Assembly: GCA_024036415.1 (NCBI GenBank)
Contig: JAMWET010003062.1
Location: forward strand, 869,501-933,500
DNA length: 64,000 nucleotides
From: Prochilodus magdalenae
Taxonomy: Eukaryota; Chordata; Actinopteri; Characiformes; Prochilodontidae
Reading direction: 5' to 3'
The notes beneath the pieces were generated by a model. It saw only the letters and a program-made list of their open reading frames with translations, had not been told where the DNA came from and ran no database searches. Every line of letters begins with the position of its first letter. Within the stretch, counting starts at the first letter, position 1. This document shows, piece by piece, positions 1 through 13,779 of the stretch. Both the position numbers and the translations under genes were made by a program.

Positions 1-359
1 TAAAGCTTGAAGGGCTCTAGGTACAGACTGACTCTTGGCCATTGCCAAGTTGGAAGGAGCTGGTCCATTTTTGGCTTTGTAGGCAAGTAAGAAAGTTTTA
101 AATCTGATGCAGGCAGTGTAGTGAGATGAGTGAAACTGGGAAGACTGAAGACAGGCCAAGCTGCCGCTGCATTCTGGATCAGTCACAGGCCTGATGGAAG
201 ATCAGCCAAGAACGAGTTGCAGAGCGAGTTGCAAGTTGCTGTAATCAAGCCTTGAAATGATAAGTGACTTGAGAACTGGGTTGGACTTTCAGAACTAAAA
301 GGGTTCAGTTTAGACTTGCAAGGAAGGAACTACTTAGTTAAAATAAAAAATAATTTGTC
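1..359. other. No gene seen; probable old repeat sequence
   Basis: The block has stops in all frames. Its wording (for example gctgctgcattctggat-like text near 160-185) resembles an interspersed teleost repeat that I cannot name. It may be the more 5' part of LINE A, but no domain is readable. Confidence 0.3.
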
Positions 360-3300
360 TGAAACCGTGAATAGTGGCCTGTGGTGCACCACAAGGTTAA
401 GTTCTTGGGACACTTAATTTATACACGCTTCCTCTTGGCCAAATCCTACCAGACTATGGGACCATCTTAGCACAGCCATGCAGATGATACTCAGATTTAC
501 TTGGCCCTCTCCCCAAATGACTAGAGTCCCCTTGACTCATTGTGTAAGAGGACATCACTTACTGGATGGGACAAAACTTTCTGAAGTTGAATTAAACTAG
601 AACAGAGATTATTCTACTCAGAAATAGCAACAAGAAGCACTAAAATCTGAAGTACTAGTGTGTAACTTTGGCCTACTAATGGACTCTGATCTGAATCATG
701 TTAAAGCAGTTGACATTGCATCACCTCAAGAACATCAACATCAACAACAGCAGCATCTCCCAACTGGACTCCCATAGAGGACAATAAAACAGCTTTAGCT
801 AATTCAAAATGTAGCTGCCAGAGCTTTCACTAAAAATAAAAGAAGGGATTACATCACCCCATTCCTAAAACCTTACAGTGGATAGCAATATGTTACAAAA
901 TAGACTTTAAGGTACCATTACTGGTCTATAAGTCACTGAGTGGTGTAAGACCAGCACTGTATTTGATATACTGCAGTGTTATTAGCTGAGCAGAATTGTC
1001 AGGTCACTAGGTGCTTGTCAGTTAGTCCTGTCTAAAGACTAAAAATGGAGTGGCAGCATTTAGTTGCTATACTGCTCTTAAATTTAATCAGTGGACACAG
1101 CACTAGATGAGTTATAACTGTGACCAAGATGGCATCACGAGCACACTGTGAAGCTCAGTGTCTGACCAGTTCTCGCAAATTAGTGTTTATTTACCTAATT
1201 ATCTCCATTTTTTTCGTCCAATTTACTCGTGCAGACTTTAGCTACTTCAGACATCTGGATATCAGTATTCGACTTTAGCCAGCTACCTCCAGAGGTGATC
1301 CGGACACCCCGCCGGCGTTGCAGACGAAAACAACGGTAAGCGCGGAGGTCTGCATGCTAAGCTAAGGCTAAACCCTCACCAGCCGGTGTTACCGAGCGTC
1401 TTTCTCGCCAATGTTTGCTCGCCTCCGGGAAAGCTGGATGAATTAAAGATCTGGACGCTCACACAGAGAAGGCTCATGGACTGTAACCTCATGTTTTTCA
1501 CTGAAACATGGTTAAACAGCGATGTGGCGAACAGCCTGGTGGAACTGGAGGGCCGGGCATTGTTCAGAGTTGACCGTTGAGCTGCAGCTACGGGCAAGAC
1601 CCGAGGTGGAGGAAAATGCATCTATGTAAACAAAGCGTGGTGCACGGACTCTGTCATTATGGTAACCCACAGTTCTGCTGACCTAGAGTTCCTAATAAAT
1701 AAGTGCAGACCCTTCTGTCTGCCGCATGTGTTTAACTGTGTCTTCGCTGGAATAGTCTATCTGCCCCCTGATGCTAATGCTAATGCAGCTATGGATCGAG
1801 CTTTGTGCGGCTATCAGCAAACTACAAACTGACCAGCCAAACGGGGCCTTTTTAGTAGCAGGGGACTTCAATCACAGCGATTTGAGATCTGGACTTCCAA
1901 AGTTTTTTCAGAATGTCTCCTGCACCACAAGGGGACACAGAATGCTGGATAAGGTTTACACCAACGTGGCTGATGCATACAAAGCCACACCCCTCCCCCA
2001 TCTCGGACAGCCTGACCATCTTTCTCTGTTCCTGCTGCCCAAATACGCTCCAGTCATCCAGCGTGTTACACCAGCAGCCAGGTCTGTAAAGATAGAGGGA
2101 GCTGACTCCTATCTTCAGCAGGAGTTCCAGCACACTGACTGGAGTGAGTGTGCTGCCCGGGCCACCACAAACTTACACATCAACATTGACATCTACACCA
2201 ACTCTGTCCTGGAACATATCAACAACTGTGTGGATAGAGTGACATCACGCAAAACAATAACTTTCCCTAACCAGAAGCCCTGGATGAACAGAGAGGTTCA
2301 CCTCCTGCTCAAAGCTAGAGATGCTTTAGGTCTGGTGACCGGGAGGCTTACAGCTCTGCCAGAGCTAATCTGAGGAAAGGGATCTCCATGGCCCTTTGCA
2401 CTGCTGTAAGATTCGAATTGAGGAGCACTGTGGCAAGGTATACAAACTCTTACTGACTTCAAACCACGTAGCACTGTGCTATCCAAGAACTGTGCTTCAC
2501 TCCCTGACGAGCTTAATCACTTTTATGCACGCTTTGACCGGGGGAACAAGGTGTTCTCCTTAAAAACTGATCCGCCACTCCACAATCATCCGCTCACACT
2601 CTCTACCCTGGGTGTCCGTCAAAAGCTGAGCAGGGTGAATGCACGGAAAGCAGCCGGTCCTGATGGGGTGCCTGATCAGGTGCTAAGGGCTTGTGCCCAT
2701 GAACTCTCAGGAGTTTTTGCACATATTTTCAATCTTTTACTGGCCCAAGCCGCTGTACAGGTCAGCTGAGGATGCCATCTCCATGGCGCTTCACACTGCA
2801 CTGACCCACCTGGACTGTCAGAATGCCTATGTCAGAATGCTGTTTATTGACTTCAGTGCAGCATTCAACACAGTGATCCCCTCCAACATGAACCTACTGT
2901 ATATTCATGTTTACATACTGTTCTCTTATTTTTACCACAGATGTTATTTTTATTGTGTACATACCGTCTACTTGCACTACTCTTACAGTTCAAACATTCA
3001 TTTGTTGCTGCTCTTATACATACACATATATGCATATGGATATTCTTATATTATGTGTATATATTTATTACTATGACTCTTTATGTAAATAATACTATAC
3101 TTGCACTTCTGGTTAGATGCTAACTGCATTTTATTGGCTCTGTACCTGTACTCTGCACAATGACAATAAAGTTGAATCTAATCTAATCTAACTAGACAGC
3201 TCTAAATCTGGGCTAAAACTGTGCCTTTATGAGATTTTAGTTCTGTTTAACTCACCGTTAGCTCTCCTGCACTTCTATCCTCTAACAGCACTTTATCTGA

Positions 3301-3523
3301 AATTAATATTTTAATTTGATTTTAAACTTTTTATTTTTATATTTATTTTCTTTCTTTAAAATATGTTGTTTTAATCATTTATAATTGTTTTTCATTTCTA
3401 TTGTCAACATATGTTATACTGTATAATAATTTAAACTAGCTTTGTATTGTCTTATATGTAAAGTTTTGTTAATGACTGCAGTGTATGCAAGGTGGCACAT
3501 CAATAAACTTGCCCTGCCTTGCC
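360..3523 (+). mobile_element. Old LINE remnant A (RT C-terminal half and 3' UTR), split by a younger insertion
   Basis: At 380-397 the reading CGAPQG followed by VLG is the reverse-transcriptase QG motif, interrupted by a TAA. At 478-507 HADDTQIYLA is the catalytic (Y)ADD box. At about 790-985 the frames read LIQNVAARAFTKNKRRDYIT and later FKVPLLVYKSLSG, the thumb/C-terminal region of L2/CR1-type fish LINEs. The element stops at 1107, is interrupted by element B, and resumes at 3191 with DSSKSGLKLCLYE and an AT-rich 3' UTR ending aataaacttgccctgccttgcc, a (CTTGC)n tail. It is full of stops and frameshifts, so it is dead. Confidence 0.7.
1108..3190 (+). mobile_element. L2-like LINE remnant B, internally deleted, inserted in LINE A
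   Basis: Decayed endonuclease domain: KLDELKIW...LMFFTETWLNSD (1430-1520), GIVYLPPDANA, VAGDFNH (about 1855-1875) and the catalytic-type QPDHLSLFLLP (about 2010-2040, Ser to Pro in the usual SDH). RT fragments follow: [17 protein letters not shown] (about 2642-2692) and [11 protein letters not shown], motif A (about 2841-2873). Two internal deletions remove the start of the fingers (near 2762) and everything after motif A (near 2887). The 3' end reads cacaatgacaataaagttga followed by an (ATCTA)n tail. The 6-bp repeat actaga at 1102-1107 and 3191-3196 is a likely target-site duplication. Non-functional. Confidence 0.78.
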
Positions 3524-3815
3524 TCTCTCTCACTAAATCGTCTAACTGTAGAGCCAGTGGAATTCTAATTGGAGGGGAATTTAGGAATGTTGATATTTCT
3601 CCCAGTTTGTGTATTTATAGGAACAAGCCGAGTGACTGTCCAAGCTGCTGAGATCAAGCATGACTGCTCCATCTGCACCTCATGAGAAATTCCCAACCAC
3701 TTTAAAGAGAATAGAGAGAGAGCAAAAAGAGTAAAGAGAGATAAAGTAAAAATAAATGATGAGAGATATTAGAGATAAAAGATATTAGAGATAAAGAGAC
3801 AGATGTGAGAGTGAT

Positions 3816-3908
3816 GTGTGTGTGTGTGTGTTTGGGGAGGTTGTAATTGTAATTAGTTAGAAAGAAAAATGTGAGTCCTTGACCTCTTCTGCCTCAAGAG
3901 AGTGCAGG

Positions 3909-3957
<49 letters not shown>

Positions 3958-4175
3958 CTGGGACTCAGCTGTCTTAGACACCATTAGTAGTAAAAGTGCT
4001 AGGCTTTTAGCACGGCTAAAGCCACTGAGCCCATCTGACACCAGCATCTTCATTACCACACACACACACAAGTTTGTATCTGTGGATTGTGGGGACTTAC
4101 ATACATTTATTTCCTGGAGACTTACACAAACCTTACCAGAACTACTACCAGCCAGACCTTAACCATAACCTAACA
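3816..4175. repeat. (TG)n microsatellites and a TGTGGGGAC-type fish repeat
   Basis: A short (TG)n lies at 3816-3831, a pure (TG)n of 47 bp at 3910-3956, and a (CA)n at 4057-4070. From about 4088, tgtggggacttacat through ccttaaccataacctaac (to 4173) resembles a dispersed repeat often seen in teleost introns. Open frames here are simple-sequence artefacts. Confidence 0.6.
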
Positions 4176-7029
4176 TTTGCATAGATACAATGACAAAATA
4201 ATGGTGGCACAAAGAGTCCTTTTCATTTTCATTGAAGCCATAAAAGAATATTCTCTGATTCCCTAACAAACAATGTTTGAGAAAAAGATCTCCGAATGTA
4301 AATAATCACTTAAAAGCATAAAAAACATGTGCAACTCATTTACTAAACTTATATCGGCCCGCTGACTTCAGGACAGCACCCCACTGACTGTTTACCGCTG
4401 CTGGTCCACCCTAAGACCACCCAGAGTAGTGTCTTGCATCCAAAATCTTGTAAATGCCTACATCTTTTCATTTCAGTAAATAGATTAAGACAAATATTAC
4501 ATATAACTGAAATAATAAAATATAAACTAGGTCGGATGCAAAATGGTTTAATTAAAAATATTGTTCCTGACACTGAAAATGATTTACTGAACTAATCTAC
4601 AGGATTATAAAAGTAAGAAGTGAGGGAAGAGTCCTCCTTGCAAAAATTGCAAAGAAAAGTGGTATTTTTTTAAAATATGCTGCTTAAATACCAGCGTGAC
4701 ACCAAGAAAACGCTGAGCAAAACGCTATACTCTTGGTATCAGGGAATATGCAAATGTTCTTAACTAGTTCAAATGTTTTTATTATGTGGAGATTAATTCA
4801 ACATTCCTTACACAAACACTCCTCATGTACCAGGAAAGATCCTCAAGAAAGATCCTCAGGATGGTTCACTCTGAGGCGCTGTGTATAGGTGTGAAAGAGA
4901 GACTACAGCTGTAAAATCATCAGTGAACAATAAAATGTTCACTAACATGAACCACAGATCACATACAGCACAGTAAAAGCATCCCTTAGTGTTTAACAGC
5001 TCTACAACAAAGCAGGTCTACAAGCATGTAACCAAAATGTAAACAGGCTAAGCACTAATCACAGCAGCCTCCAAACTAATAAACACAACCACAAACAAAT
5101 CACACCTGTAAAAATGAAACTAACTCATATACACGACTAACAAGGATCATGTCAAGTGATACTTACTTCATTCACACGTACAACAGCAGCCGGTGAGATG
5201 ATGAATGAACACCACTCCAGAATGATCATTTATACAAATAATAAATAAGAAGCAAAGTATTACACTATTAGAGCATGTTTGGCACATGCTCCACATTTTT
5301 ACTCTCTAGCCCAAAAATCAGCCAAATGTGCTGAATCCACACCCTCCAGGACTTAACATAAACCTTTATCAACACGGTTCATTTCCTCTTACTCCTACAT
5401 AGGTGTTTATTATCCTTAAGCCACTCTCTTCTCCATTGTATTGATATTTCTCAGCATGTAAGCCATCATTCAGTGACGCAAATAATGTTGTATGTACAGT
5501 GCAACTTATAGATTATGTCAGAACCATTGATAATGATTTTTTTCCTATGTATTTCCAGGTGCTGTAATTAGACTGATCATCATACACCAGACAAGCCATA
5601 ATCAACGCTGTTACTTATCTCAAAGCTCATTAGAAGCTTTACCAAACAAGCATGCAACTGAGCCAACACGCAAGATGCTTGTGATTTTAAATCCAGTCTA
5701 ACATCTACTAAATCTGCTAACTAACTGCTGAGCACAGGTGTGTTTGAACAGAGAAATCACCAGATTATGATGGATTAAGGCCTTCCAGGACAGTAACTGG
5801 ACACCGTGACTCTATAGTTTATATTTAAGAACAGGTTGATCTGCTTGAAGATTATCATAGTGTGCTGCACTAGAGTCTGGAGTACTGGGTCCTGAGAAGA
5901 GGTTGTGAACTACTGGTACAACCAGGGCAAAACCTTTTTACTAAGCACTGGGAATTATATGTGAAGAAAATGTGAATGTGGGATAAAATGCAGAAAAAAG
6001 ATAAGGTACCGTTTAAACCTTAATATATTTGTGACTAATGGACTCAAACTCAAGTCAGTGACTTGAACTAGTCACATGTTGACTCTCCTTTGAATAACTC
6101 AGGACTTGAGAGGACTTGAGTGGGATTTAAGACCTGTAATTCATCAATTACTGCCTAAGTAAAGAACAAAAACGAAACAGATTAAGTTAGGGCTGCTAAC
6201 CTTACTGTGGTAAAAGCAGAAAATGTAAAATATGTGATTTTTGTCAATTTTACCAGGCACAGTTCTTACTGCAATGACAGATTTGAAGAACAAGGCTTTC
6301 ATTATAGGAAGACCTTTAATCTGAATCATGGAGCTAAGTTGCTACATGTCCATGAAGTAGCAATGCAGTCTGGATAGTAAATATCCTAGCTAGTGCAACA
6401 ACAAGTGTAGCTGAATGAATGGTGCCAGCTAATGTATCTGACGTTTTAGCAGACCACTTAAAAACTCTATACAATGTCAGGTAGATTAGCAGGCTTTGAC
6501 AATTTGCCGCTTATTTCACATATAATCCACCTTTTGTTTGGCTACACTTGTTATTGTACTAGCCAGAATATTTGTTATCCAAACTACAGGTTAGCCAACC
6601 ATTTCAGCCATTGCTTTGCCATTTTTCCTTAACATTTTTGCAAGTGACAGATTAATTCAAAACCTCAGCTAGTGTTCTAGCGAGCTAGCGTGCATGCTAT
6701 ACAAACTTACTTTTAAACACTGCCTTTACTATGTGTAACACTTCTGTTAGGTTACTCAGGCTAAAGGTTTTACTTCAGTTAAGGGGGTTGTTTTGTTGTG
6801 CTGTGTCAGGCAAGTCTGAACCAAAACTCTCTATTAAATATTCAAGACTCCACGCGCACCCAGAGACTTGAGACTCATGCTGAACTTGCATCCCAAGACT
6901 CAAGACATGACTCATTCGGGCACCCAGATACTCATGGCTTCTCTCAGACTCGCACCCAGAGACACAACTAAGACTACCTCAAGCATGCATTATGACTACC
7001 TCAAACACCCATCATACCCACAACTTTTT
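4176..7029. other. Intergenic, AT-rich, no gene seen
   Basis: Stops are frequent in all frames and no domain is recognisable. Around 6030-6130 and 6840-7020 there are irregular repeats of the words gacttgag and caagactc, the type of degenerate dispersed repeat seen in fish. The second block appears to continue after the LINE tail at 7030-7410. Confidence 0.5.
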
Positions 7030-7410
7030 CATTGAACATTAATCACCTCCTGCACTATTGCACAGCTGAATGCTGCACATTCATTTTTGCACATTTTGCA
7101 TCTTGCACTCAGCAATGCTCATGCCTACATTGCGCACTAGTGTCAAATCTCTATATTTCTGCTGAATATTGTATATATTATATGTTTATACTGCAAATAA
7201 AATGCATTCTTTTCAGTTATATTATTATTCTGTATTCTGTAACTTTCTCATCATTATTTTATGCTTCTTATATTTTAGATATTCAATATGTATATTTTGA
7301 TGTGATCTTACTATTTCATGTGAGCAGGCAATTGTCCAAGCATTTCACTACTAATTGTACTGTATATGACTATGGTGTGTGATAAAATAACCTTTGATTT
7401 CATTTGACTA
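7030..7410 (+). mobile_element. LINE 3' tail
   Basis: Low-complexity AT-rich sequence with repeated tgcac words leads to caagcatttcactactaatt, then tgtactgtatatgactatgg, ending ataacctttgatttcatttga. This is the typical 3' terminus of L2/CR1-type fish LINEs, ending in a (GATTT)n-like tail. No coding part is retained. It appears inserted within a block of gactc-rich repeat (flanks 6840-7020 and 7412-7440). Confidence 0.6.
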
Positions 7411-10410
7411 ATGACTCGACTCACACCCAGAGACTCAGACAAGCATGAAATGACATGGTAGTATCTCTTAAAGGCACACAGACCACCCAAAGGTAAATTC
7501 AGTCTGATGCTCGATACTGTTGTTGTCCTATGCTCAGCTTTTCTAAGAAGAGATGATACGTATAGGATTTGTAACTTTGCCTTCAAAGCTGAAATACTAA
7601 CAGAGTGTGCTGTACCTCAGGTAAAGAGGCCGGAACCATTCTGAAGATCAGGATGAAAGACTTACAATTCAAACTATGCAGTAAAATATGTCAAGGTCTG
7701 CATCATTTCTACAAAATCCAGCCACCATGACAATCACAAATAATCCACATTTGCACTCCATCTCAGATTCTGCTCACAAAAAGCTTCATTATCTAAGTTT
7801 GAAAAAGCCACATTTTTCACTGATGCCTTCCATGTTGGAAGTATCTGTGCAATTCATGTTATTCTACTAAGACATAAAACAAATATATAGGGACAAATAA
7901 CAGCCAGATAAATGATTGTCCTGTCTCTCTGACTTCCACTACAAAAGCACTGGGGTATTTTCAAAGCAGCAGGTGCTAAGAAAATTACAGAGCAGCAGTT
8001 TGAGGAGAACAAGAGGCTGGTGGAGCGAAGGAGGGAAAAAACAGAGGAGAAACTGAGCCATTAGCTGAAAGAAGCCAAACTTCACGCTTAGCTTCAAACA
8101 TCCACGGCCGCCTCACGTGCACTGTCACATCAAAGGGACGAAGGCACGGCGCAGGTCTAAACACCAAATGCACACGCAGAATAGAGTGCAAGAATAAGGA
8201 GAGGCAGAATGAGAAAGAGAAAAGTGTGATCTAAGGGATGTGGTTTTTTGAATGTTTTTTTCGTTGCTGCTTGCTAGGCCATGCAGGGCCGTGTGCATTT
8301 CTCTCTCTGTTTGAGAGATTCACTCTCATGTGCAAAGGTGAGAAATGTCTCACAATACTGCATTGCTTCAAAGCAGAAACAGTTTGTGTTTAAGTTTCAC
8401 TTCTGTTTGTGTCAGGCTTTTTAGCATATTGTGATGAGTGGCCTGCATTATAAGTGGAAGACATATGAGTTTAGTCAGAAGAGTTATTCTGATTTACAGC
8501 ACAGAATGTATCAACATATGAAAGGACCTGCTCAGGCATGCAACTGTAGCCAACAGTAAATGGAAACTAGAGTCACCCATAAGCATAAAGCTATTTTCAC
8601 AAAGTTAACTGTTGACTGATTTTTGCTTCCTGGATTTTTACCTTGTTCTATCATCAGTCTAGTCACATACATGTCTCTCCCTCTCACATGATATTAACAT
8701 GCTGGCAGAGTGCATGCTATGATGTTCAACTGCTGCTTATGGACGACCATGTTGGTTAACATTGCTTTTAAGAAGAAGGAAGGCCGTCCTGCACACTTAG
8801 AGAAGGCAAGGCCATGAATGGCTATCAAACAGGGACAGAACACCCGATGACGGGCCAATGATATGTATCCACTGCATGTACTGTAGAACTGTTTCTTCAT
8901 TTTATTTGCCAGGCTCGCTACTTTAGGGGCACGTATTGCTGGTCACAAAAAAAAAGTTTAAAAAGAAAGTGTTTTAGCCTGCTATTACTGCAATTCGTTA
9001 CTTCTACTCTTCTACTCACCAGGACGTGTCATGTCAGATACTTTCTGTTGTTTCTTTTACATTTGTCTGTGTATTAGAGCAGACGAAACGTCATAGGCGT
9101 ATCATCGTTATGCACAGACAATAGAAAGTTGCTTTTGCCTGAGCAGTGGTCGGTGCCATACGTGTGGTGTAAAGCCGGCTCAGCTTTTCTCGCCACAACA
9201 GGAGTTATGTTCACACTGTTTTCATTACTCCCCATTCAAAATGAAGTAACAATAAATTTGCATGCAGGGGGTGCATACCGTTGGATGGCTACTATGGCTA
9301 CTGTATGAAAGCTAAAGAAACAGTTGCTCCTAATGTTCTTAAATGATAAATAATTGTCAACGAGTAATGGTCAGTCTATGAAAAGTGCTGTGTGTTTTAT
9401 TTTATATCGACCTATGGGTCAGGTCAAAGTAATGTGTTTTATTCATGCGGAACGAATTTACAAATTTGAAACAAATAAAGCACTTTTGTTGTCTGTTGGC
9501 ATTCATTCATCATTAACAACAGCATTTTTGATTCAGCTGTTCCACTTACACTTTTTGGTGTATTTTGTGCGTGTTATTTATTACATATGTCTGAAATAAG
9601 CAGAGAAAATCTTGCAGAATTGCGTAACTATATAACTAATAATTACATATAGCATAAGATGTAATATGAGTTAATTTAATGGCAAAGAAAAAATATTGAG
9701 TGTGTTTGGTAATTGGATTTTAATCTGATTGTCATGTGTTAGGATTAAATCCTAGAAATCCAAACAATGCATGTATACTCTTACTCTGATTTCTTTTAGA
9801 TTTCCCAGTCATGTGCATGTGCGAAAGCAAACTACGGTACGGGTAATTAACAAGCAGTGTGTAACTGTAAGACGGCAACAAAACGCTTCTGAAGCCACTT
9901 TAACCAACCACATGCTTGACAAAATGAGGAATTTAAATGCATCTTTTAGATTGTTTAAAAAACACAACAAATTTTGAGCTTGACGTTACGTTGCGTTTAT
10001 GTATTCTTCTGTGGGTGTTTATGCCAGTTGCAAAGCAGTTTTCTGATTACTGCCTGACTCAGTTCACATCTGATTACCCAAGTGCACACAAACCTGCTGA
10101 ACAGATTACTGACTATTTGTGCTATATGTTTAATATTTGACATTAAAACAAACTCAAAAAGGTCAGAAGAGAAGACATAAACCCTTTCAGGTTTAATAGA
10201 AATGTAATGCAAGGAACACATGTTGTGATAAGACCAATAAAAATGGATATAATAAGTGCTAATTCACAAAGAGCAGGCCTGGCATTGCTTAGAATTGGAG
10301 GAGAGACTTTGGAGTGTCACATAACTTGCAAAATATCACAAGCATTAGACACAAATATTGAGCAGTCAAGTCCCACACACAAGCTCTCACACACATTCTC
10401 AGCATTTTGT

Positions 10411-10442
<32 letters not shown>

Positions 10443-11820
10443 ACACACAGACTGGGACATGAAAGGCGTGTGTGCCCTTGCAGCTGGCCCTTGGTGCCAT
10501 CTCCCGTTTCACGTGGCCAGATGCTGCTGTCATGCGTAGCATTAAGTTAAATTGATTTTCTCATAACTGTCAGTGGGGCTGCCTGGGGAAGCTTGATGTA
10601 CTGCACAGCCAAAGAGTCTAGATTCGGCCTACAGAGCCACACACACCCAGCGCTTTTAATCTCTTCATTATCTTACTCTCCATCTCTAGCACCCTTCCTC
10701 TGAACACAGCCCCCAAAATGAACGTGTCTTTGTGCCCAAGAACAAAGATGCCGGCTGGTAATAGATGTGGTCTCATGAGAGGCTGAATTCATGTAGCTTG
10801 GAAACATCAAACACACTGTCTGCACTCCTTGACCGGGCCGATGTTGTAAATAAGATTAGAATGAAAAAGTCTATCGTGCTTTTTTTCACCGGTTTAACTT
10901 GCTCACACCTCACAAGGAAATGTGGCACAGATGTAATGTATGTTGGCTTTGATATGCTTTTAACTTTAATATAATTATAATTTATTAACAATTTAGAATA
11001 AATTGCCATAATTAATTATCTGTGTATATAATAAAGCAGCATTGATTAACATAATATACATCACTTTCACTTTTTTGATATTGTAGTAACAAGGAACCAA
11101 TAGAACAAAGCAGAAATGGCCACTGAGAAACAGACAGAATAGAGCGGGAGGGTTACTTTTAGCAGCATATCTTCTGTCCATGGTAAACACACCAACTACA
11201 CCAACTACACCACAGCCCAACACAATTCAACATCTCAAACTGGCAAACTTGAGAATTACAACATTGAATACCATGCACCTAAAGACCCTTCGGAACGATG
11301 GAGCAAGTAGCAGATCCCACAATTTAAAAAAAAGAAAGATTATAACAGAACAGAAAAGCCTGAAAAGCCTCTGCATTATGTATACCCATTTAAGGGTTCC
11401 TCCTAAAACAAGCTCCTTTACAGCATGTGCAGCTCCTTTACGATATAAGGGTTATTCACACTCGCACATCTTCTTATCATCTTATTTTGTTCTCTACTGA
11501 AGTGCTCTTTAGGGAACCCAAATTTGCTCTTCTATGTAATAGAGTATAATCACAGAGAAGAAGAAGATTTCTGTTTGCCACCTATATTTTTAACAGTACA
11601 GTTGCTCAGAAGATGTATATACTTTTATCTGGTGAGGGAGTTAAGCGATGGATGATCAGGCCTGAAGGTCCAATGACTGATACAGATGGTCAGTGCAAGA
11701 GCTTTGAATGAAATGAGAAAATGTAACTGTATCACTTGTACCGCTTACCAGCTGTGCTGTTCACTGCTCTCCACTGAAACAAAGAAATGTAGATAGATAG
11801 AGTGAAAGAAACAGAATGAG
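7411..11820. other. Intergenic, no gene seen
   Basis: About 4.4 kb with only short unsupported open frames. A (CT)n/(CA)n stretch lies at about 10410-10450. The less AT-rich stretch 10450-10720 has no repeat character and could be conserved non-coding sequence, but that cannot be judged here. Confidence 0.5.
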
Positions 11821-11959
11821 GTTAGCAGTCTGACAAAGATGAGATTCCCTTCCTGCTTTTTAAAATAAGCAAGCAAAAAAAAGCAAATGTTGACAATTTT
11901 TAAAAAAGCTATTATTTAAAAAAGCAGGAAGGGAATCTCATCTTTGTCAGACTGCTAAC
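11821..11959. repeat. Perfect 41-bp inverted repeat (hairpin)
   Basis: Arms 11821-11861 (gttagcagtctgacaaagat...) and 11919-11959 are exact reverse complements over 41 bp, with a 57-base A-rich loop. There is no recognisable terminal repeat family or clear target duplication. It may be a foldback element, a template-switch product or a small-RNA precursor. Confidence 0.9.
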
Positions 11960-13779
11960 ATCATATCAATAATAAAAATATTCATTTTTATTTTTATTAT
12001 TGATATTATCCATTGAATTACCTGCAGCAATCATGATCAAGCCCGAGGTACTGTTCCCAACAGAGTCTGCCAGTGTGCTGCAGGACAAGAGGCCCAACGT
12101 CTTCCTTTAATATCTACCTACACAAAAGGTACTGAACTGTCACCGGGCGGGTCTCCTCACGTCACAGGGGTGCTATTCTCCTTTTAATTAGGGAACATAG
12201 TTGTCATCCAATATAATTAATTATTTTAGGTGCTATTGACTCTGCACACCATCTCTCATCCCCAGCAGTTTTATTTTAATTTATTACTCTGTTTTAACAT
12301 GTTAGGTTATGAAAAGAAATTAATATGTATCTCTGGGAAAAAATCTTATGGGTACACAAAATCATTGTACCAGTGAGGCTACATTTACATTGACAGTACC
12401 GACAAAATATCTACATATGTATTTCCTGTCTGTAAAACTGTGTGAATTCATTGTTTTAGTGTTAACACATAAAGCAGTATATATATATACTGTGGGGATA
12501 TGGTAACCCTGTAATTTGTTGTCGTACTAACAATCTATCTAGCCTACAGTCTTTCGATGATGGCTCCCACCACTTATCAGATCAAATTTGCACCACTAGT
12601 GCTACTGGTAGGTTAATGAGGTTTATGTACAGCAAGTACCATGTTGCAGACTGCATGTCTAAACCATTATGCATTTCCTCAAATTGCAACAAGATTAAGC
12701 AAATCTTAAATAGGTTTGACACATAACAACGACTACTGTAGCAGAAAACAGCAGTAATAGCCATCCTGAAGCCTGAACATCGCCCGTATATTTCTGCATA
12801 TAGAGATAACACGTTCAGAAACCAACTAAGCAGGTCTAATTGAGACCACTAAAAACTCTTCTTGGTTTCAGGCAAGGGTGTGATGATTTAGGCTGGTGGT
12901 TATCATGATTGCTGTTATTAGCAAGATTAGCCTCATAGCTTCAATGCAAAGCTAAAAATACAGACTTTAGGAATCTGAGCTGATTAAGCACATCTTTGGT
13001 AAGGCATTTGATGTGTGCATTTTTCACTAAATTATCACTGTACGGGAGACCACAGTAGGCCAAAAGATCAGTACTGTATCTTGTATGCTAGAATTTCAGC
13101 AGTGCTGGCATAACTCAAGATCAGTGATTCATTTTGGCATGAATGTTGGCACACGGGGCACCTTTCACATTGGGCGTCAGGGAGGGGCATTCAGAGTGCG
13201 CCATTCAGTGAGGTGGCAGTAATATAAAGCAAGCATATCAGCTTTGATCTCAGAAGTGGCTCGACATACCTGGCCTGGAAAACCTTGGCAACTGAAAAAG
13301 CACACACTCACATACACTCATACATCAAACATCTCCGCTCAGTCGATCCCACGGTTAACACTCTGTTGTGGTTTTGGCAAAGGAGATGGAGAAAGAGATA
13401 GACAGAGAAAGAGACGACATGATATGGTGATTAATGGTGCTGTAAGAGGAGCAGTCCAGCTGCGGTGGCTTCTCCTTTAAATGCCCCTTGACCTTTTGAC
13501 CTTTTCTATTCTAGAAACAAAATGCTATTCAAACGTTAACATTCCTCACCTCAGTACCCGTTTCGACTTTTCATTTCAACTTGAATAATCTGTAAAACAC
13601 ACTGATATACCTAAAATCATGGCACAGCAGTAGGCAAATTGATTATAAAGTGGTGTTACCTCAGGGGACAGCTTGGGAACCCTCATACCTGTATAAGTAG
13701 TAAGGTGTTTTCTTGTGAGAGCGGTTGAACACTGGCCAAGGTATTCACAGCAAGGTGACATGAATTATTAAATGGGTTC
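11960..13779. other. Intergenic, no gene seen
   Basis: No domain-bearing frame. A non-repetitive stretch at about 12170-12240 with tccttttaattaggg and ataattaattatttta has homeodomain-type TAATTA cores and could be regulatory, though AT-rich sequence gives such words by chance. Confidence 0.45.
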
